A stretch of DNA of 13,445 nt from Paraktedonobacter sp035294465 (GTDB lineage Bacteria; Chloroflexota; Ktedonobacteria; Ktedonobacterales; Ktedonobacteraceae), in contig DATGKW010000077.1 in NCBI GenBank assembly GCA_035294465.1, positions 1 to 13,445 of the forward strand, written 5' to 3'. Positions 1 to 7,710 of the stretch are shown here, one piece after another. A program made the position numbers and the translations under genes. The notes below the pieces were generated by a model. The model did no database searches and was not told where the DNA came from. It worked only from the letters and a program-made list of their open reading frames with translations. The stretch's first letter is position 1. Each line of letters opens with the position of its first letter.

Positions 1-160
1 CTATCAATTTTTCTAACAAAACTCTTATACTTTGTCAACGTTGCTCTAACACGGTGCGTGTATGCTATGGGTAGACAAACAAAACGTCATGCTTCCGCTT
101 CACACACGGAGAAGTGAGAGATCAGATAAGGAAACAATTCAGAGGAGGATAGAAATACTC

Positions 161-595
161 ATGGCTAATATTACACGTTACAGCCCATTTAGCGAGATCG
201 TTTCTTTGCGCGAGGCTATGGATCGCCTGTTTGAGGAGAGCTTTATTCCGCGCCTCGGCTTTGGCGGGCGCGGCGTTGCCTCAAACCTGTACGAAACCGG
301 CGACCATTTCGTGCTCCAGATTCCCATGCCGGGGGTTGATCCCAACGCCGTAGAGATTACGGCCCAGCAGGACACGCTGCACCTCAAATGGCAGACCAGC
401 GTGAAGGTTCCTGAGAACGCCTCAACCCATTGGAGCGGCTTCGCGGAAGGCCAGTACGAGCAAAGCTTTACGCTGCCCGCACCCATCAATGCCGACGCGG
501 TCGAAGCCACTTACGAGAACGGCATCCTGAACCTTACGCTGCCCAAGGCCGAGCATGCTAAGGCCCGCATAGTGAAGGTTGTCACAAAGCACTAG
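161..595 (+). CDS. Hsp20-family small heat-shock protein (alpha-crystallin domain)
   Basis: A 144-aa cytoplasmic ATP-independent holdase chaperone that would bind unfolding proteins and keep them refoldable. The alpha-crystallin domain spans about residues 41-131. It opens with NLYETGDHFVLQIPMPGV and ends with the family signature ATYENGILNLTLPK (116-129). The length is typical of bacterial class A Hsp20. The short C-terminal tail RIVKVVTKH carries only a degenerate version (VKV) of the I-x-I motif used for oligomer assembly. The frame stays open upstream to a possible start at 62, but ATG 161 is preferred: a strong AGAGGAGG site lies at 141-148, and the upstream 33 codons match nothing in the family. 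The gene is monocistronic and ends in a terminator at 614-678. No CIRCE element is visible upstream, and heat regulation is assumed from the family only. Confidence 0.93.
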   Translation: MANITRYSPFSEIVSLREAMDRLFEESFIPRLGFGGRGVASNLYETGDHFVLQIPMPGVDPNAVEITAQQDTLHLKWQTSVKVPENASTHWSGFAEGQYEQSFTLPAPINADAVEATYENGILNLTLPKAEHAKARIVKVVTKH

Positions 596-613
596 AAGCG
601 TCAACGGATAGCG

Positions 614-678
614 CGGAGGCAAGCTGTCAAGCACCGGCCTATCAAAATGGGGTACTTGATAGCTTGCCTCCGGTTTTT
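614..678 (+). terminator. Rho-independent terminator after hsp20
   Basis: The arms at 614-631 and 655-672 form an 18-bp stem with a single G-T wobble (626/660) and a 23-nt loop, followed by TTTTT at 674-678. It lies 18 nt after the hsp20 stop and just before the 3' end of the convergent hydrolase gene. The T-run is present only on the plus strand, so it mainly serves hsp20. Confidence 0.85.
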
Positions 679-690
679 CTGGCGAAAGAG

Positions 691-1551
691 TCAACGCCCG
701 TCGCCCTGCCTGAAGGTGAAGCGACGCCCGTGAGCGGGAATAAAGCAGGACAGTTCAGGGTGGTGCGTCCGGACATAATCGAGCAAGGCCCCCGGACGTC
801 CTTGATTGGCGGCGAACATCTCATAGTGAATTGGCACGAGCAGCTTCACGCCAGCGGCTGCCGCGAGATCAGCCGCCTCGCGCTCATCCATGTTGCCGGC
901 GATATCCAGCTGCTCGCGGAAATAGCTGCGCCCATTGATAGGCAAGAACGCGATATCGATGTTCAGGGACCGCAAGCGCTCCACCAGGCCGTCGTAGACC
1001 ACAGTATCGCCCGCGTGATAGATGCGCACTCCCGCAATTTCAAGAACGTAGCCGAGGTAACGATAGAGATTTCTCCCCTCGCGTTCTATGAAGTCAAAGC
1101 CGTAGATAGCAGGCGGAGCCTGCAATGCGTGAGAGGCAGGAACAGAGCATAGCGTAACTTCCCCCAGACGTATCGTTTCATCCGGCTGCGCCCCCAGAAT
1201 GCGCTCGGAAGCAATGCCCAGGGCTGTCACCTGCTCAACCATGTGGAGAGGGACAACGAAACGCGCTTGAGGCGCGCTTTGGGCCAGGCCGAGAAGCGTT
1301 TGGGGATCGAAATGATCCGCGTGCTCATGCGTGCATAGTATATAATCAGCAGGTGGCGCCTGTTCAGGAGCAAAAGGCGGCGGCACCAGGCGACCTGGAT
1401 ACTCGGAAAAAAATGGATCAAGATAAATGGTTATACCAGCGCCGCGCAGGGCAATACTCGCCTGTCCCAACCACCAGATAGCGACCGCGTCTGGCGGCAA
1501 TTGTGTGTTTTGAATATCCTGCGCGACGTTCCGAGGCTCGTTCGAGTTCAT
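691..1551 (-). CDS. UlaG-like metallo-beta-lactamase-fold hydrolase
   Basis: A 286-aa soluble protein of the metallo-beta-lactamase superfamily, closest in layout to the UlaG/COG2220 branch (L-ascorbate-6-phosphate lactonase-like). It starts with the branch-typical WWLGQASIALRG (27-37), then IYLDPFF (42-48). The metal-binding signature THEHADHFD is at 74-82 (H75, H77, D79, H80). It is followed by H141, the GDT motif (D182), the LPINGR segment (203-208) and a late HYE (H242). All expected ligands of a dinuclear metal site are present, so it should be active, but the substrate cannot be read from sequence. UlaG itself belongs to an ascorbate operon and no ascorbate genes lie nearby. The start ATG at 1551 (minus strand) is backed by GGAG about 9 nt upstream. 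It is divergent from the response-regulator operon and convergent with hsp20. Confidence 0.85.
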   Translation of the reverse strand: MNSNEPRNVAQDIQNTQLPPDAVAIWWLGQASIALRGAGITIYLDPFFSEYPGRLVPPPFAPEQAPPADYILCTHEHADHFDPQTLLGLAQSAPQARFVVPLHMVEQVTALGIASERILGAQPDETIRLGEVTLCSVPASHALQAPPAIYGFDFIEREGRNLYRYLGYVLEIAGVRIYHAGDTVVYDGLVERLRSLNIDIAFLPINGRSYFREQLDIAGNMDEREAADLAAAAGVKLLVPIHYEMFAANQGRPGALLDYVRTHHPELSCFIPAHGRRFTFRQGDGR

Positions 1552-1745
1552 AGCGTATCTCCAATCTTAGTCCCCTATTCCCACACATCCAACTGCTTCC
1601 ACCAATCCGCTTCAATCGTATCATAAATACCGTCGCATTGTAGGAAAGAGGGAGCAACGGCTGCTTTTCCTTTGTCCTTGCCCGAAACCGCTCAAGCGAG
1701 AGCAATGCGAGGAGCTGCGAAGGTCTTCATTGGAAATTTCACATC

Positions 1746-1766
1746 TTTTTCCAATGTTTTTCCAAT
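1746..1766 (+). promoter_or_regulatory. Two direct repeats TTTTTCCAAT, 11-bp period: candidate response-regulator box
   Basis: TTTTTCCAAT occurs at 1746-1755 and again at 1757-1766, exactly 11 bp apart. OmpR/PhoB-family regulators bind head-to-tail as dimers to repeats with this period. A third half-site in opposite orientation, ATTGGAAA, lies at 1729-1736. The repeat ends 10 bp before a -10 hexamer, which is how a Pho box sits relative to the -10. The regulator encoded immediately downstream belongs to this family, so autoregulation is the natural inference. Confidence 0.55.
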
Positions 1767-1776
1767 AAAGCGGTGC

Positions 1777-1782
1777 TATTCT
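1777..1782 (+). promoter_or_regulatory. Candidate -10 element of the two-component operon promoter
   Basis: TATTCT lies at 1777-1782. The region 17 bp upstream (ATGTTT, 1754-1759) is a poor -35 and is overlapped by the direct repeats. This fits an activator-dependent promoter in which the bound regulator replaces the -35 contact. The leader to ATG 1838 would be about 50 nt. Confidence 0.4.
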
Positions 1783-1837
1783 AGCGTGCAGTTGAGCGCC
1801 GCAGAGGTGCATACAATGAGAGCAGAGGAAGAAACCC

Positions 1838-2512
1838 ATGCATATTCTTGTGGTAGAAGATGAGCAGCGTCTGGCCTACTTGCTGCGGCGCGTTTTGCTG
1901 GAGGAACGCCATACCGTCGATCTAGCTAATGATGGACTCAGTGGCCTGGAACTTGCTCTCAGCGACAGCTATGACGCGATTATCCTGGATCTGATGTTGC
2001 CCGGCATGAACGGGCTGGAGATTTGCCGCCAGATGCGAGCCGAGCAGATCATGACCCCGGTCCTGATGCTCACAGCTCGCGGCGCTGTCGAAGACCGTGT
2101 GACGGGCCTCAACGTGGGAGCCGATGATTACCTTACCAAGCCATTCGCCATGGAGGAACTGCTGGCGCGTGTCAAAGCACTGCTGCGCCGCCGCGACCGC
2201 CGTTTCGATGACATGCTTCAGCTCACAGTAGGCGACCTGACCCTCGACCTGATACGCCACGAGGCCCGCAGAGCCGGGCGTGTCATTGACTTAACAGCCA
2301 AAGAGTTCGCCTTGCTGGAATATTTGATGCGCCATGCTGGCCAGGTGCTCACCCGCACGCAGATTGTGGACGCGGTCTGGTGCTACGACATGGAGGTGCT
2401 CTCAAATGTCGTAGATATCTATATTCACTACTTACGTGACAAGATCGATCAAGGCTTCTCTCATCCCTTGATTAAGACGGTGCGCGGCGTGGGCTACAAA
2501 ATTGAGGCATAG
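1838..2512 (+). CDS. OmpR/PhoB-family response regulator
   Basis: A 224-aa DNA-binding response regulator. The receiver domain (about 1-117) has the acidic pocket E7/D8, phospho-acceptor D51 (ILDLMLPGMNG), switch T79 and conserved K101 (LTKPF). The C-terminal winged-helix domain (about 127-223) has LTAKEFALLEYLMRHAGQVLTR (wing and recognition-helix region) and ends in IKTVRGVGYKIE, as in PhoB/OmpR/CpxR. Nothing required is missing. The ATG at 1838 has AGAGGAAG 7 nt upstream. It is the first gene of an operon with its sensor kinase, whose start follows 29 nt after the stop. Direct repeats upstream suggest that it controls its own operon. The signal and regulon are unknown, and it cannot be assigned to PhoB, CpxR or another named regulator from sequence alone. 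Confidence 0.95.
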   Translation: MHILVVEDEQRLAYLLRRVLLEERHTVDLANDGLSGLELALSDSYDAIILDLMLPGMNGLEICRQMRAEQIMTPVLMLTARGAVEDRVTGLNVGADDYLTKPFAMEELLARVKALLRRRDRRFDDMLQLTVGDLTLDLIRHEARRAGRVIDLTAKEFALLEYLMRHAGQVLTRTQIVDAVWCYDMEVLSNVVDIYIHYLRDKIDQGFSHPLIKTVRGVGYKIEA

Positions 2513-2541
2513 CCACGCGCAAGCAGAAGGGCAGGATATTT

Positions 2542-3987
2542 ATGAGAATAGCCAGGAGATGGCCTTCGCGCCGCCGGCCTCCTCGCACGCAAGAGGCTGG
2601 AGCAGCTCTATTCAATGGGCTGCGCATCCGTCTGACCCTCTGGTATTGCAGCGTCTTAGGCGTAGCTCTGGTCTTCTTTGGCGTGGCGCTTTATTTTGGA
2701 ACACAATATTTTCTGCTCAGCCCCATTACTGTTAAAGCCTCTGCCACAGCTCACCTGTTTACACAGCAGCAGTTCAACGGGTCATCCGATTCTGACGAGC
2801 ATCCTTGCTCGTCACATAGCCCATCTGGTCCTCCTCCCGCCGGCACATCTGGTCATGAGCAGCAATATTCTATGGAACTGGTCGTGTGTTTCGACGCGCA
2901 CGGCTCCCTCTTGCCGGGACAGGATACGAGCCGGCTCCCGTCTGCTTTTCTGGAAAATACCATCGTGGAGGCAGCTCTTCAATCGCCCTCCTGGTGCGCC
3001 TCCGATACCATCGACGCAGGCGGCAACTTTGGGATGATCTACCGCTACGCACGGGTCATCCCAGGCTCCACAAACAACGGAATCGCGGGCGTGGTACTGG
3101 TAGGAGAGATTATTCAACCCGAAGAGACCGCGCTCTCACTGCTACTGAAACTCTTGCTGGGCATTGGAGGCGGGGCGTTGCTCTGCGCGGGACTGGGTGG
3201 ATTGTTTTTATCCAATCGCGCGCTGGCACCGGCCCGGCTGGCCTGGGCGAATCAACAGCGCTTTATCGCGGATGCGGCCCACGAATTGCGCACACCGCTC
3301 ACTCTGTTGCGCGCGGATGCCGAGGTCCTGCTGCGCGGGCGCAAACGATTGGAGGCAGAAGATGCCGCACTGCTAGAAGATATCGTCGCCGAGGCGAACC
3401 ACATGGGCAACATTACGACAAACCTGCTGACCCTGGCCCGTCTGGACAATCGTTTCTCGCACCGGGAACACGAAGTGGTGGATCTCGCCCAATTGGTCCA
3501 GCAGGGAGTCCGGCGCGTGCAGGCTCTGGCAGCAGAACGCAAGATTACCGTTGAATGTGAACAGATCGATCATCCCCAGATTATTGGCGACCCTTTGTTC
3601 CTGGAGCAAGCGATCATGGTTCTGCTTGACAACGCAGTCAAATATAATCGGCAAGGAGGCCGTGTCGACGCACACACGAGAGTACGCGACGGCCAGGTCA
3701 TTGTGGAGGTACGCGACACAGGAATCGGAATCGCGGCAGAGCACCTGCCATATCTGGGCCAGCGCTTCTATCGCGTGGACAAAGCTCGCTCGCGCGCAGC
3801 CGGGGGCACCGGCCTCGGGCTCTCAATCGCACGTAGCATCGCCGTTGCGCACGGCGGCCAACTGACCATAAAGAGTACCCCCGACCAGGGAACAATGGTC
3901 ACTCTCACATTTCCCGTGGCTCAGAGAACGCCACATAGAAAAACACGAAAAGAAGAAAATAACTCTCATACAGCTATTAAATCTTAA
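2542..3987 (+). CDS. Membrane sensor histidine kinase, partner of the response regulator
   Basis: A 481-aa HisKA/HATPase_c kinase. Transmembrane helix 1 is at about 33-58 and helix 2 at about 198-223, with an extracytoplasmic loop of roughly 140 residues between them. Part of the loop (about 80-108) is low-complexity, rich in Ser, His, Pro and Gly with one Cys. Helix 2 runs into a very short linker (LSNRALAPARLAWANQQRF) in place of a full HAMP. The H-box FIADAAHELRTPLT (241-254) contains phospho-acceptor H247. The ATP-binding domain has the N-box LLDNAVKYN (N364), G1 DTGIGI (392-397) and G2 GGTGLGL (421-427), so it should be catalytically competent. A GGCAGGA site precedes ATG 2542. It sits between the regulator and the YceI-like gene with short gaps (29 and 10 nt), so all three are probably co-transcribed. 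The sensed signal is unknown. Confidence 0.94.
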   Translation: MRIARRWPSRRRPPRTQEAGAALFNGLRIRLTLWYCSVLGVALVFFGVALYFGTQYFLLSPITVKASATAHLFTQQQFNGSSDSDEHPCSSHSPSGPPPAGTSGHEQQYSMELVVCFDAHGSLLPGQDTSRLPSAFLENTIVEAALQSPSWCASDTIDAGGNFGMIYRYARVIPGSTNNGIAGVVLVGEIIQPEETALSLLLKLLLGIGGGALLCAGLGGLFLSNRALAPARLAWANQQRFIADAAHELRTPLTLLRADAEVLLRGRKRLEAEDAALLEDIVAEANHMGNITTNLLTLARLDNRFSHREHEVVDLAQLVQQGVRRVQALAAERKITVECEQIDHPQIIGDPLFLEQAIMVLLDNAVKYNRQGGRVDAHTRVRDGQVIVEVRDTGIGIAAEHLPYLGQRFYRVDKARSRAAGGTGLGLSIARSIAVAHGGQLTIKSTPDQGTMVTLTFPVAQRTPHRKTRKEENNSHTAIKS

Positions 3988-3997
3988 TGGAGGGACT

Positions 3998-4717
3998 ATG
4001 AAAAAACATCCTATCTGGATAACCATAGTGAGCATTCTTGCCGTCGTTCTTGTCCTGGCTATCACCGGAATAGTGTACGCAGCCCATTATGCCAGCACTA
4101 TTACAGCGAGCGAAAAGCACACAGCGACGGGAGCCATACATGTAACCGAGACGCCCATTCCAACAAGCGCTTCCGCTCAATTGCAGACTTTTACTATCGT
4201 ATCAGCCCAAAGCACGGCATCCTACAGCGTATACGAGGACCTGATTATTCAGGGAAAACCAAATAATGACGCCATCGGCAGGACACATGCAGTAACCGGC
4301 AGTTTCCAGATACGAACGGGTAGCTCACCGCTTGTAACTGGGATGAATATCAAAGTTGACTTGCGCACCCTGCAATCAGATTCGTCAATGCGCGATGGTC
4401 ATGTACAAGATGCCCTGGATACGAGTACATATCCCTACGCCACGTTTGTCTCCGTCAGTACCCAGGGCTTGCCTGCGACCTATACCAATGGGCAAACCAT
4501 CAGTTTCAAACTTATTGGCAATTTGACCATGCATGGCAAAACCAATGGAGAAACCTTTGCCGTTCAGGGGAAGGTCATGGGAAATATCATTACCGGTACG
4601 GCGAGTACTACCATCTACATGACAGATTTCGGCATCCAACCGCCCAATCTGGCTAATGTCGCAATTGTACAGAATAAGGTGGTCCTCACGCTCACTTTCA
4701 CAGCGCAAAAAGCATAA
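3998..4717 (+). CDS. Membrane-anchored YceI-like lipid-binding-fold protein
   Basis: A 239-aa exported protein. An N-terminal hydrophobic helix (about 6-29, after MKKH) acts as a membrane anchor or uncleaved signal. A Thr/Ser/Ala-rich linker (about 32-60) then leads to a YceI-like domain (about 65-237). Family hallmarks are SASYSVYE (73-80), the DLRTLQSDSSMRDGHVQDAL segment (121-140) followed by YPYATF, GNLTMHGKT (174-182), and the terminal strand VVLTLTF. YceI proteins are lipocalin-like beta-barrels that bind polyisoprenoid or other amphiphilic ligands in the envelope. A good GGAGGG site precedes ATG 3998, only 10 nt after the kinase stop, which makes it the third gene of the two-component operon. 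It could be a target or an accessory sensor of that system; this is inference. The transcript ends in the terminator at 4726-4799. Confidence 0.88.
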   Translation: MKKHPIWITIVSILAVVLVLAITGIVYAAHYASTITASEKHTATGAIHVTETPIPTSASAQLQTFTIVSAQSTASYSVYEDLIIQGKPNNDAIGRTHAVTGSFQIRTGSSPLVTGMNIKVDLRTLQSDSSMRDGHVQDALDTSTYPYATFVSVSTQGLPATYTNGQTISFKLIGNLTMHGKTNGETFAVQGKVMGNIITGTASTTIYMTDFGIQPPNLANVAIVQNKVVLTLTFTAQKA

Positions 4718-4725
4718 CCTTCACC

Positions 4726-4799
4726 CAAGAATAACACAAAAAGGGATGCAGGGATGGCGCGGTCGCGCCATCCCTGCATCCCTTTTTGTGTTATTCTTG
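4726..4799 (+). terminator. Long perfect palindromic terminator (36-bp arms)
   Basis: Arms 4726-4761 and 4764-4799 are exactly complementary, with 2 nt at the centre. The inner GC-rich stem is flanked by A5 (4738-4742) and T5 (4783-4787), giving a terminator that works on either strand. The pairing continues 12 bp beyond the A/T tracts on both sides, which a simple terminator does not need. It follows the YceI-like stop by 8 nt. Confidence 0.88.
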
Positions 4800-4830
4800 A
4801 AGTAAGCGGAGATAACAAAGGCTCTCGAGG

Positions 4831-4886
4831 AATTCTATCAGCATCGTAGCTAGAATTGAATAGAGTTCTTCCGTTCTTTTTATAGA
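4831..4886 (+). promoter_or_regulatory. Candidate promoter and inverted repeat upstream of the NB-ARC regulator
   Basis: AATTCTA (4831-4837) and TAGAATT (4851-4857) form 7-bp inverted arms with centres 20 bp apart, the spacing of a dimer operator. The right arm overlaps a possible -35, TTGAAT (4856-4861), which is 19 bp from TATAGA (4881-4886). The match is weak and rests on eye inspection. The rest of the 4800-4957 gap shows nothing further. Confidence 0.25.
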
Positions 4887-4957
4887 GAAGTATTTTCATC
4901 CGTCCTTCGTAGTAAGAAACGTTGTCACCTTGTTCTTTACTATGCGCAGGTTTCGCC

Positions 4958-7681
4958 ATGGATGAGCAAACAAAAAGAACGAGACCGCTCACGCCCAATA
5001 CTCGCCTGAGAGAGGCGCGCGAACGCCGGGGCCTGTCACAGAGCGAGCTTGCGGAGATGCTTGATCTTCCTGATGCACGCACAATTGGACGCTGGGAACG
5101 CGGCGAATCCTTCCCTCATCCTCATTACCGACGGGAACTGTGTCGCGTTTTTGAGATGAGCATGGATGAGCTAGGCTTGATCAAGCAGGAATCTGCCCCG
5201 GAAAAACAGGAAGTCGTTTTCCAGATATCCGAACAGCCGGAAGGCCCTTTCTGGAAGGTCCCCCGTTCATTTACCCCTTGTATCGGGCGCACGCAGGATA
5301 TCGAGGCAATCTGTACCCTGCTAAAGAAGCACGATGTGCGACTGTTGACAATCCTTGGGCCAGGGGGCGTGGGAAAAACCCGCCTGCTTGAAGAAGTAGC
5401 GAATCAGTTACGAGGCTCCTTCAGCCATGGTATCTGCTTCGTCTCGCTTGCTGCCATCACCAGCCCCTCGCTAGTCCTGCCTGAGATTGCCCAGGCTATA
5501 GGGATTCAGGAGCAGGATGACGGCCGCACCATTCTCGAAAAGGTGCAAAGCTTTTTGCTCACCAAACAGTTTCTCCTGCTCATAGACAATTTCGAGCAGG
5601 TTGTGAAAGCAGCTCCCCAACTGGAACAACTGCTCGCAGCGGCTCCTGATCTCAAGATCGTCGTCACAAGTCAGGCAGCCCTCCACCTTGAGGCAGAGCA
5701 GCAATACCCTCTCAGCCCGCTCGCTTTGCCTCCTCAGAACTCCTCCATGGAGCCAGAGGAGCTTTTGCAGTATCCCTCAGCCGCTTTTTTCATTCAGCGC
5801 GCTCAGGCGTTTCTTCCCGCCTTTCAAGTAACAAAGCAAACGGCTCAGGTCATCGCTGAAATCTGTATCCATCTGGATGGGCTACCGCTGGCCCTTGAGC
5901 TCGCGGCAGCCCGCATCAAGGTCTTTCCTCCGCAAACGCTCCTCGCCCGGATTGCGCAGCAACCCTTCACGATTTTGAAAAGTGATAACCACTCGGATAC
6001 CTCACGTCATGCAACGCTTTACAACACCATTTGCTGGAGCTACAACCAGCTGGAGGCAGAAGAGCAGCAGCTTTTCCGCCATCTTGCCGTGTTTTCCGGC
6101 GGATGCACTTTCGAAGCAGCCGAAACGTTCTACCGGCTCATACAGCCGCAGCCAGGAGATATCGTCGGGCATATCGGCTCTCTAATTGACAGGTGCCTGC
6201 TTCGGCGCAACCTCCAGGAGGAAACATTCTCGCATTTCACTATGTTAGAAACCGTGCGAGCATTCGGCGTGGAATGTCTGCGGGCAAACGGAGAATGGGA
6301 AACAAGCCAGCAGGCCCACGCGCGCTACTACCTCACACTGCTGGAGCAGTCTGAGCCGCATCTCAAAGGAAACCAGCAAGGAATATGGCTGGAACGTCTT
6401 GAGCGAGAGAAAGAGAATCTCCGCGCGGCTCTGGCCTGGCTGCTCAAAAACGGTGAGATCGAGCAGGCACTGTATTTTGGCGACATATTCGGCAAGTTTT
6501 GTGGGTTACGCGGTTACTGGAGCGAAGAACAGCAATGGTTAGAAAAAATGCTTGAACGCGCGAAGGATGCTCCGTCTACAGCGAGATTGGGCAAGGTGCT
6601 GCGCCGAGCAGGCCACCTGGCTTACCGTTTTCGCGCATTATCGAAAGCACGAGCCTTACTGGAAAGAAGCGTGGCCCTCTCGCAAGAACTGGGCGACTTA
6701 TCCAATCTGGCCGGAGCGCTCAGTAGCCTGGCGCTGGTAGCGTACAGGCAGAAAAATACGGTGCAGGCCAGGCAACTTTTACAGGAAAGTCTGAAAGCTG
6801 CTCGTGCGTCTGGTGATCCCTGGACGCTGGCTAATACCCTGGAGAGCGCAGGCGGATTTGCCTACCGGCAAGGATCGCTCGACGAAGCTGCCGCCTATAT
6901 AACTGAAAGCATTGCCCTGGCCAGAGAGGTCGCCGATCAGGAGAGCCTGGCACGCATTTTATGCACGCTTGTCACTATTCAGATCGCTCAGGGCGATGGC
7001 GAACAGGCAGAAGCATCGGCTTGGGAAAGCTATACCCTGGCGATGGAGCTAAACAACAAACCGCTTCTTGCCCTTGCTCTGGATCGCCTGGCAGATGTCT
7101 CATTCTTTCAAGAAGAATACCAGAATGCTGTGGATCTCTATGAGCAACGTATGCTGCTGGCGCAAGCTCTGAACGATCAATCGACGACGGCCAGAAACAA
7201 GTTGAAGCTAGCCAGCATTGCGTTAAAACGAGGAGATCTGGATCTGGCCACTGCCCTTGTTCAAGAGGGCTTGCAGTTTTTTCGCACACAGATGGACAAT
7301 CCAGGTCTGGCTCTTGCGCTCTGCTTGCGCGGTGAGGTCAAACAGACGCAAAGGGACTTCGGGCGAGCGACCCGCGCGTATCAAGAAGCGTTACGCTTAG
7401 AGCAGGAGATCCAGGACCAGGAGAACATCTGTCGCAGCCTGCTTGGCCTGGCGCGGATTCTCTTAAATCAAGGTCAGGCCGAACAGGCTGCACAGATGCT
7501 AGGGTACGTGCAAGCTTACCTGGGCACACCCGGCAAAGGCGTCTATTTAATGCTGGCGGCGGACTACCAGCAGGCCATAGAGCAGGCCATCACTCAACTG
7601 GGCCAGGAGACATACGCCCAGGCCAGCGTCCAGGGAAGCCGGATGAGTTACGCGGAGATATTGAACCTGTGTGATGCGTAG
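4958..7681 (+). CDS. XRE-HTH / NB-ARC (STAND ATPase) / TPR transcriptional regulator
   Basis: A 907-aa cytoplasmic multidomain regulator. The N-terminal XRE-type helix-turn-helix is at about 15-72 (LSQSELAEMLDLPDARTIGR, then WERGESFP). The NB-ARC nucleotide-binding domain (about 105-380) has Walker A GPGGVGKT (134-141), Walker B LLLIDNFE (206-213), VVTSQAAL (235-242) and the GLPLALELAA motif (308-317). A winged-helix segment follows (FRHLAVFSGGCTF, 373-385), then about eight TPR-like helix pairs (about 545-850). The C-terminal LGQETYAQASVQGSRM is typical of this architecture. Such STAND proteins switch between ADP and ATP states when the TPR sensor binds a ligand. The usual Arg of the TSR sensor motif is Gln239 here. 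The ATG at 4958 is chosen over an in-frame TTG at 4922 because it sits at the start of the recognisable domain and has GCAGG upstream. It is flanked by a terminator on one side and a new promoter on the other, so it is probably monocistronic. Its targets are unknown. Confidence 0.88.
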   Translation: MDEQTKRTRPLTPNTRLREARERRGLSQSELAEMLDLPDARTIGRWERGESFPHPHYRRELCRVFEMSMDELGLIKQESAPEKQEVVFQISEQPEGPFWKVPRSFTPCIGRTQDIEAICTLLKKHDVRLLTILGPGGVGKTRLLEEVANQLRGSFSHGICFVSLAAITSPSLVLPEIAQAIGIQEQDDGRTILEKVQSFLLTKQFLLLIDNFEQVVKAAPQLEQLLAAAPDLKIVVTSQAALHLEAEQQYPLSPLALPPQNSSMEPEELLQYPSAAFFIQRAQAFLPAFQVTKQTAQVIAEICIHLDGLPLALELAAARIKVFPPQTLLARIAQQPFTILKSDNHSDTSRHATLYNTICWSYNQLEAEEQQLFRHLAVFSGGCTFEAAETFYRLIQPQPGDIVGHIGSLIDRCLLRRNLQEETFSHFTMLETVRAFGVECLRANGEWETSQQAHARYYLTLLEQSEPHLKGNQQGIWLERLEREKENLRAALAWLLKNGEIEQALYFGDIFGKFCGLRGYWSEEQQWLEKMLERAKDAPSTARLGKVLRRAGHLAYRFRALSKARALLERSVALSQELGDLSNLAGALSSLALVAYRQKNTVQARQLLQESLKAARASGDPWTLANTLESAGGFAYRQGSLDEAAAYITESIALAREVADQESLARILCTLVTIQIAQGDGEQAEASAWESYTLAMELNNKPLLALALDRLADVSFFQEEYQNAVDLYEQRMLLAQALNDQSTTARNKLKLASIALKRGDLDLATALVQEGLQFFRTQMDNPGLALALCLRGEVKQTQRDFGRATRAYQEALRLEQEIQDQENICRSLLGLARILLNQGQAEQAAQMLGYVQAYLGTPGKGVYLMLAADYQQAIEQAITQLGQETYAQASVQGSRMSYAEILNLCDA

Positions 7682-7710
7682 GCATATTCACGTGGCCGCA
7701 CCTGCCCCCT

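Noticed and set aside
1..66. Promoter for hsp20 (TATACT at 26-31, or TTGCTC 41-46 with TGCTAT 63-68)
   Set aside because: Neither option has both hexamers at a good spacing, and the region is cut by the window start.
62..160. N-terminal extension of the Hsp20 gene from an ATG at 62
   Set aside because: No ribosome site precedes 62, the extra 33 codons do not resemble the family, and a strong AGAGGAGG lies correctly before ATG 161.
38..160. Possible RNA thermometer in the hsp20 leader
   Set aside because: Small heat-shock genes often have one, but I found no convincing pairing partner for the AGAGGAGG site; only weak 4-5 bp helices form near 90-116.
664..1152. Plus-strand open frame of 162 codons opposite the UlaG-like gene
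   Set aside because: It is antisense to a well-supported gene, has no ribosome site and gives no recognisable protein.
1641..1675. Imperfect inverted repeat (AGGAAA with TTTCCT) in the divergent promoter region
   Set aside because: The stem is interrupted and short, with no T-run and no clear operator symmetry.
2886..3554. Long open frame (222 codons) inside the histidine kinase gene
   Set aside because: It is an out-of-frame shadow rich in Arg and Gly, typical of the third frame of a GC-rich gene.
4958..7681. NB-ARC/TPR protein as an Avs-like anti-phage STAND effector
   Set aside because: It carries an N-terminal DNA-binding HTH rather than a nuclease, TIR or membrane effector domain, and no defence genes are nearby. 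A transcriptional regulator is the simpler reading.
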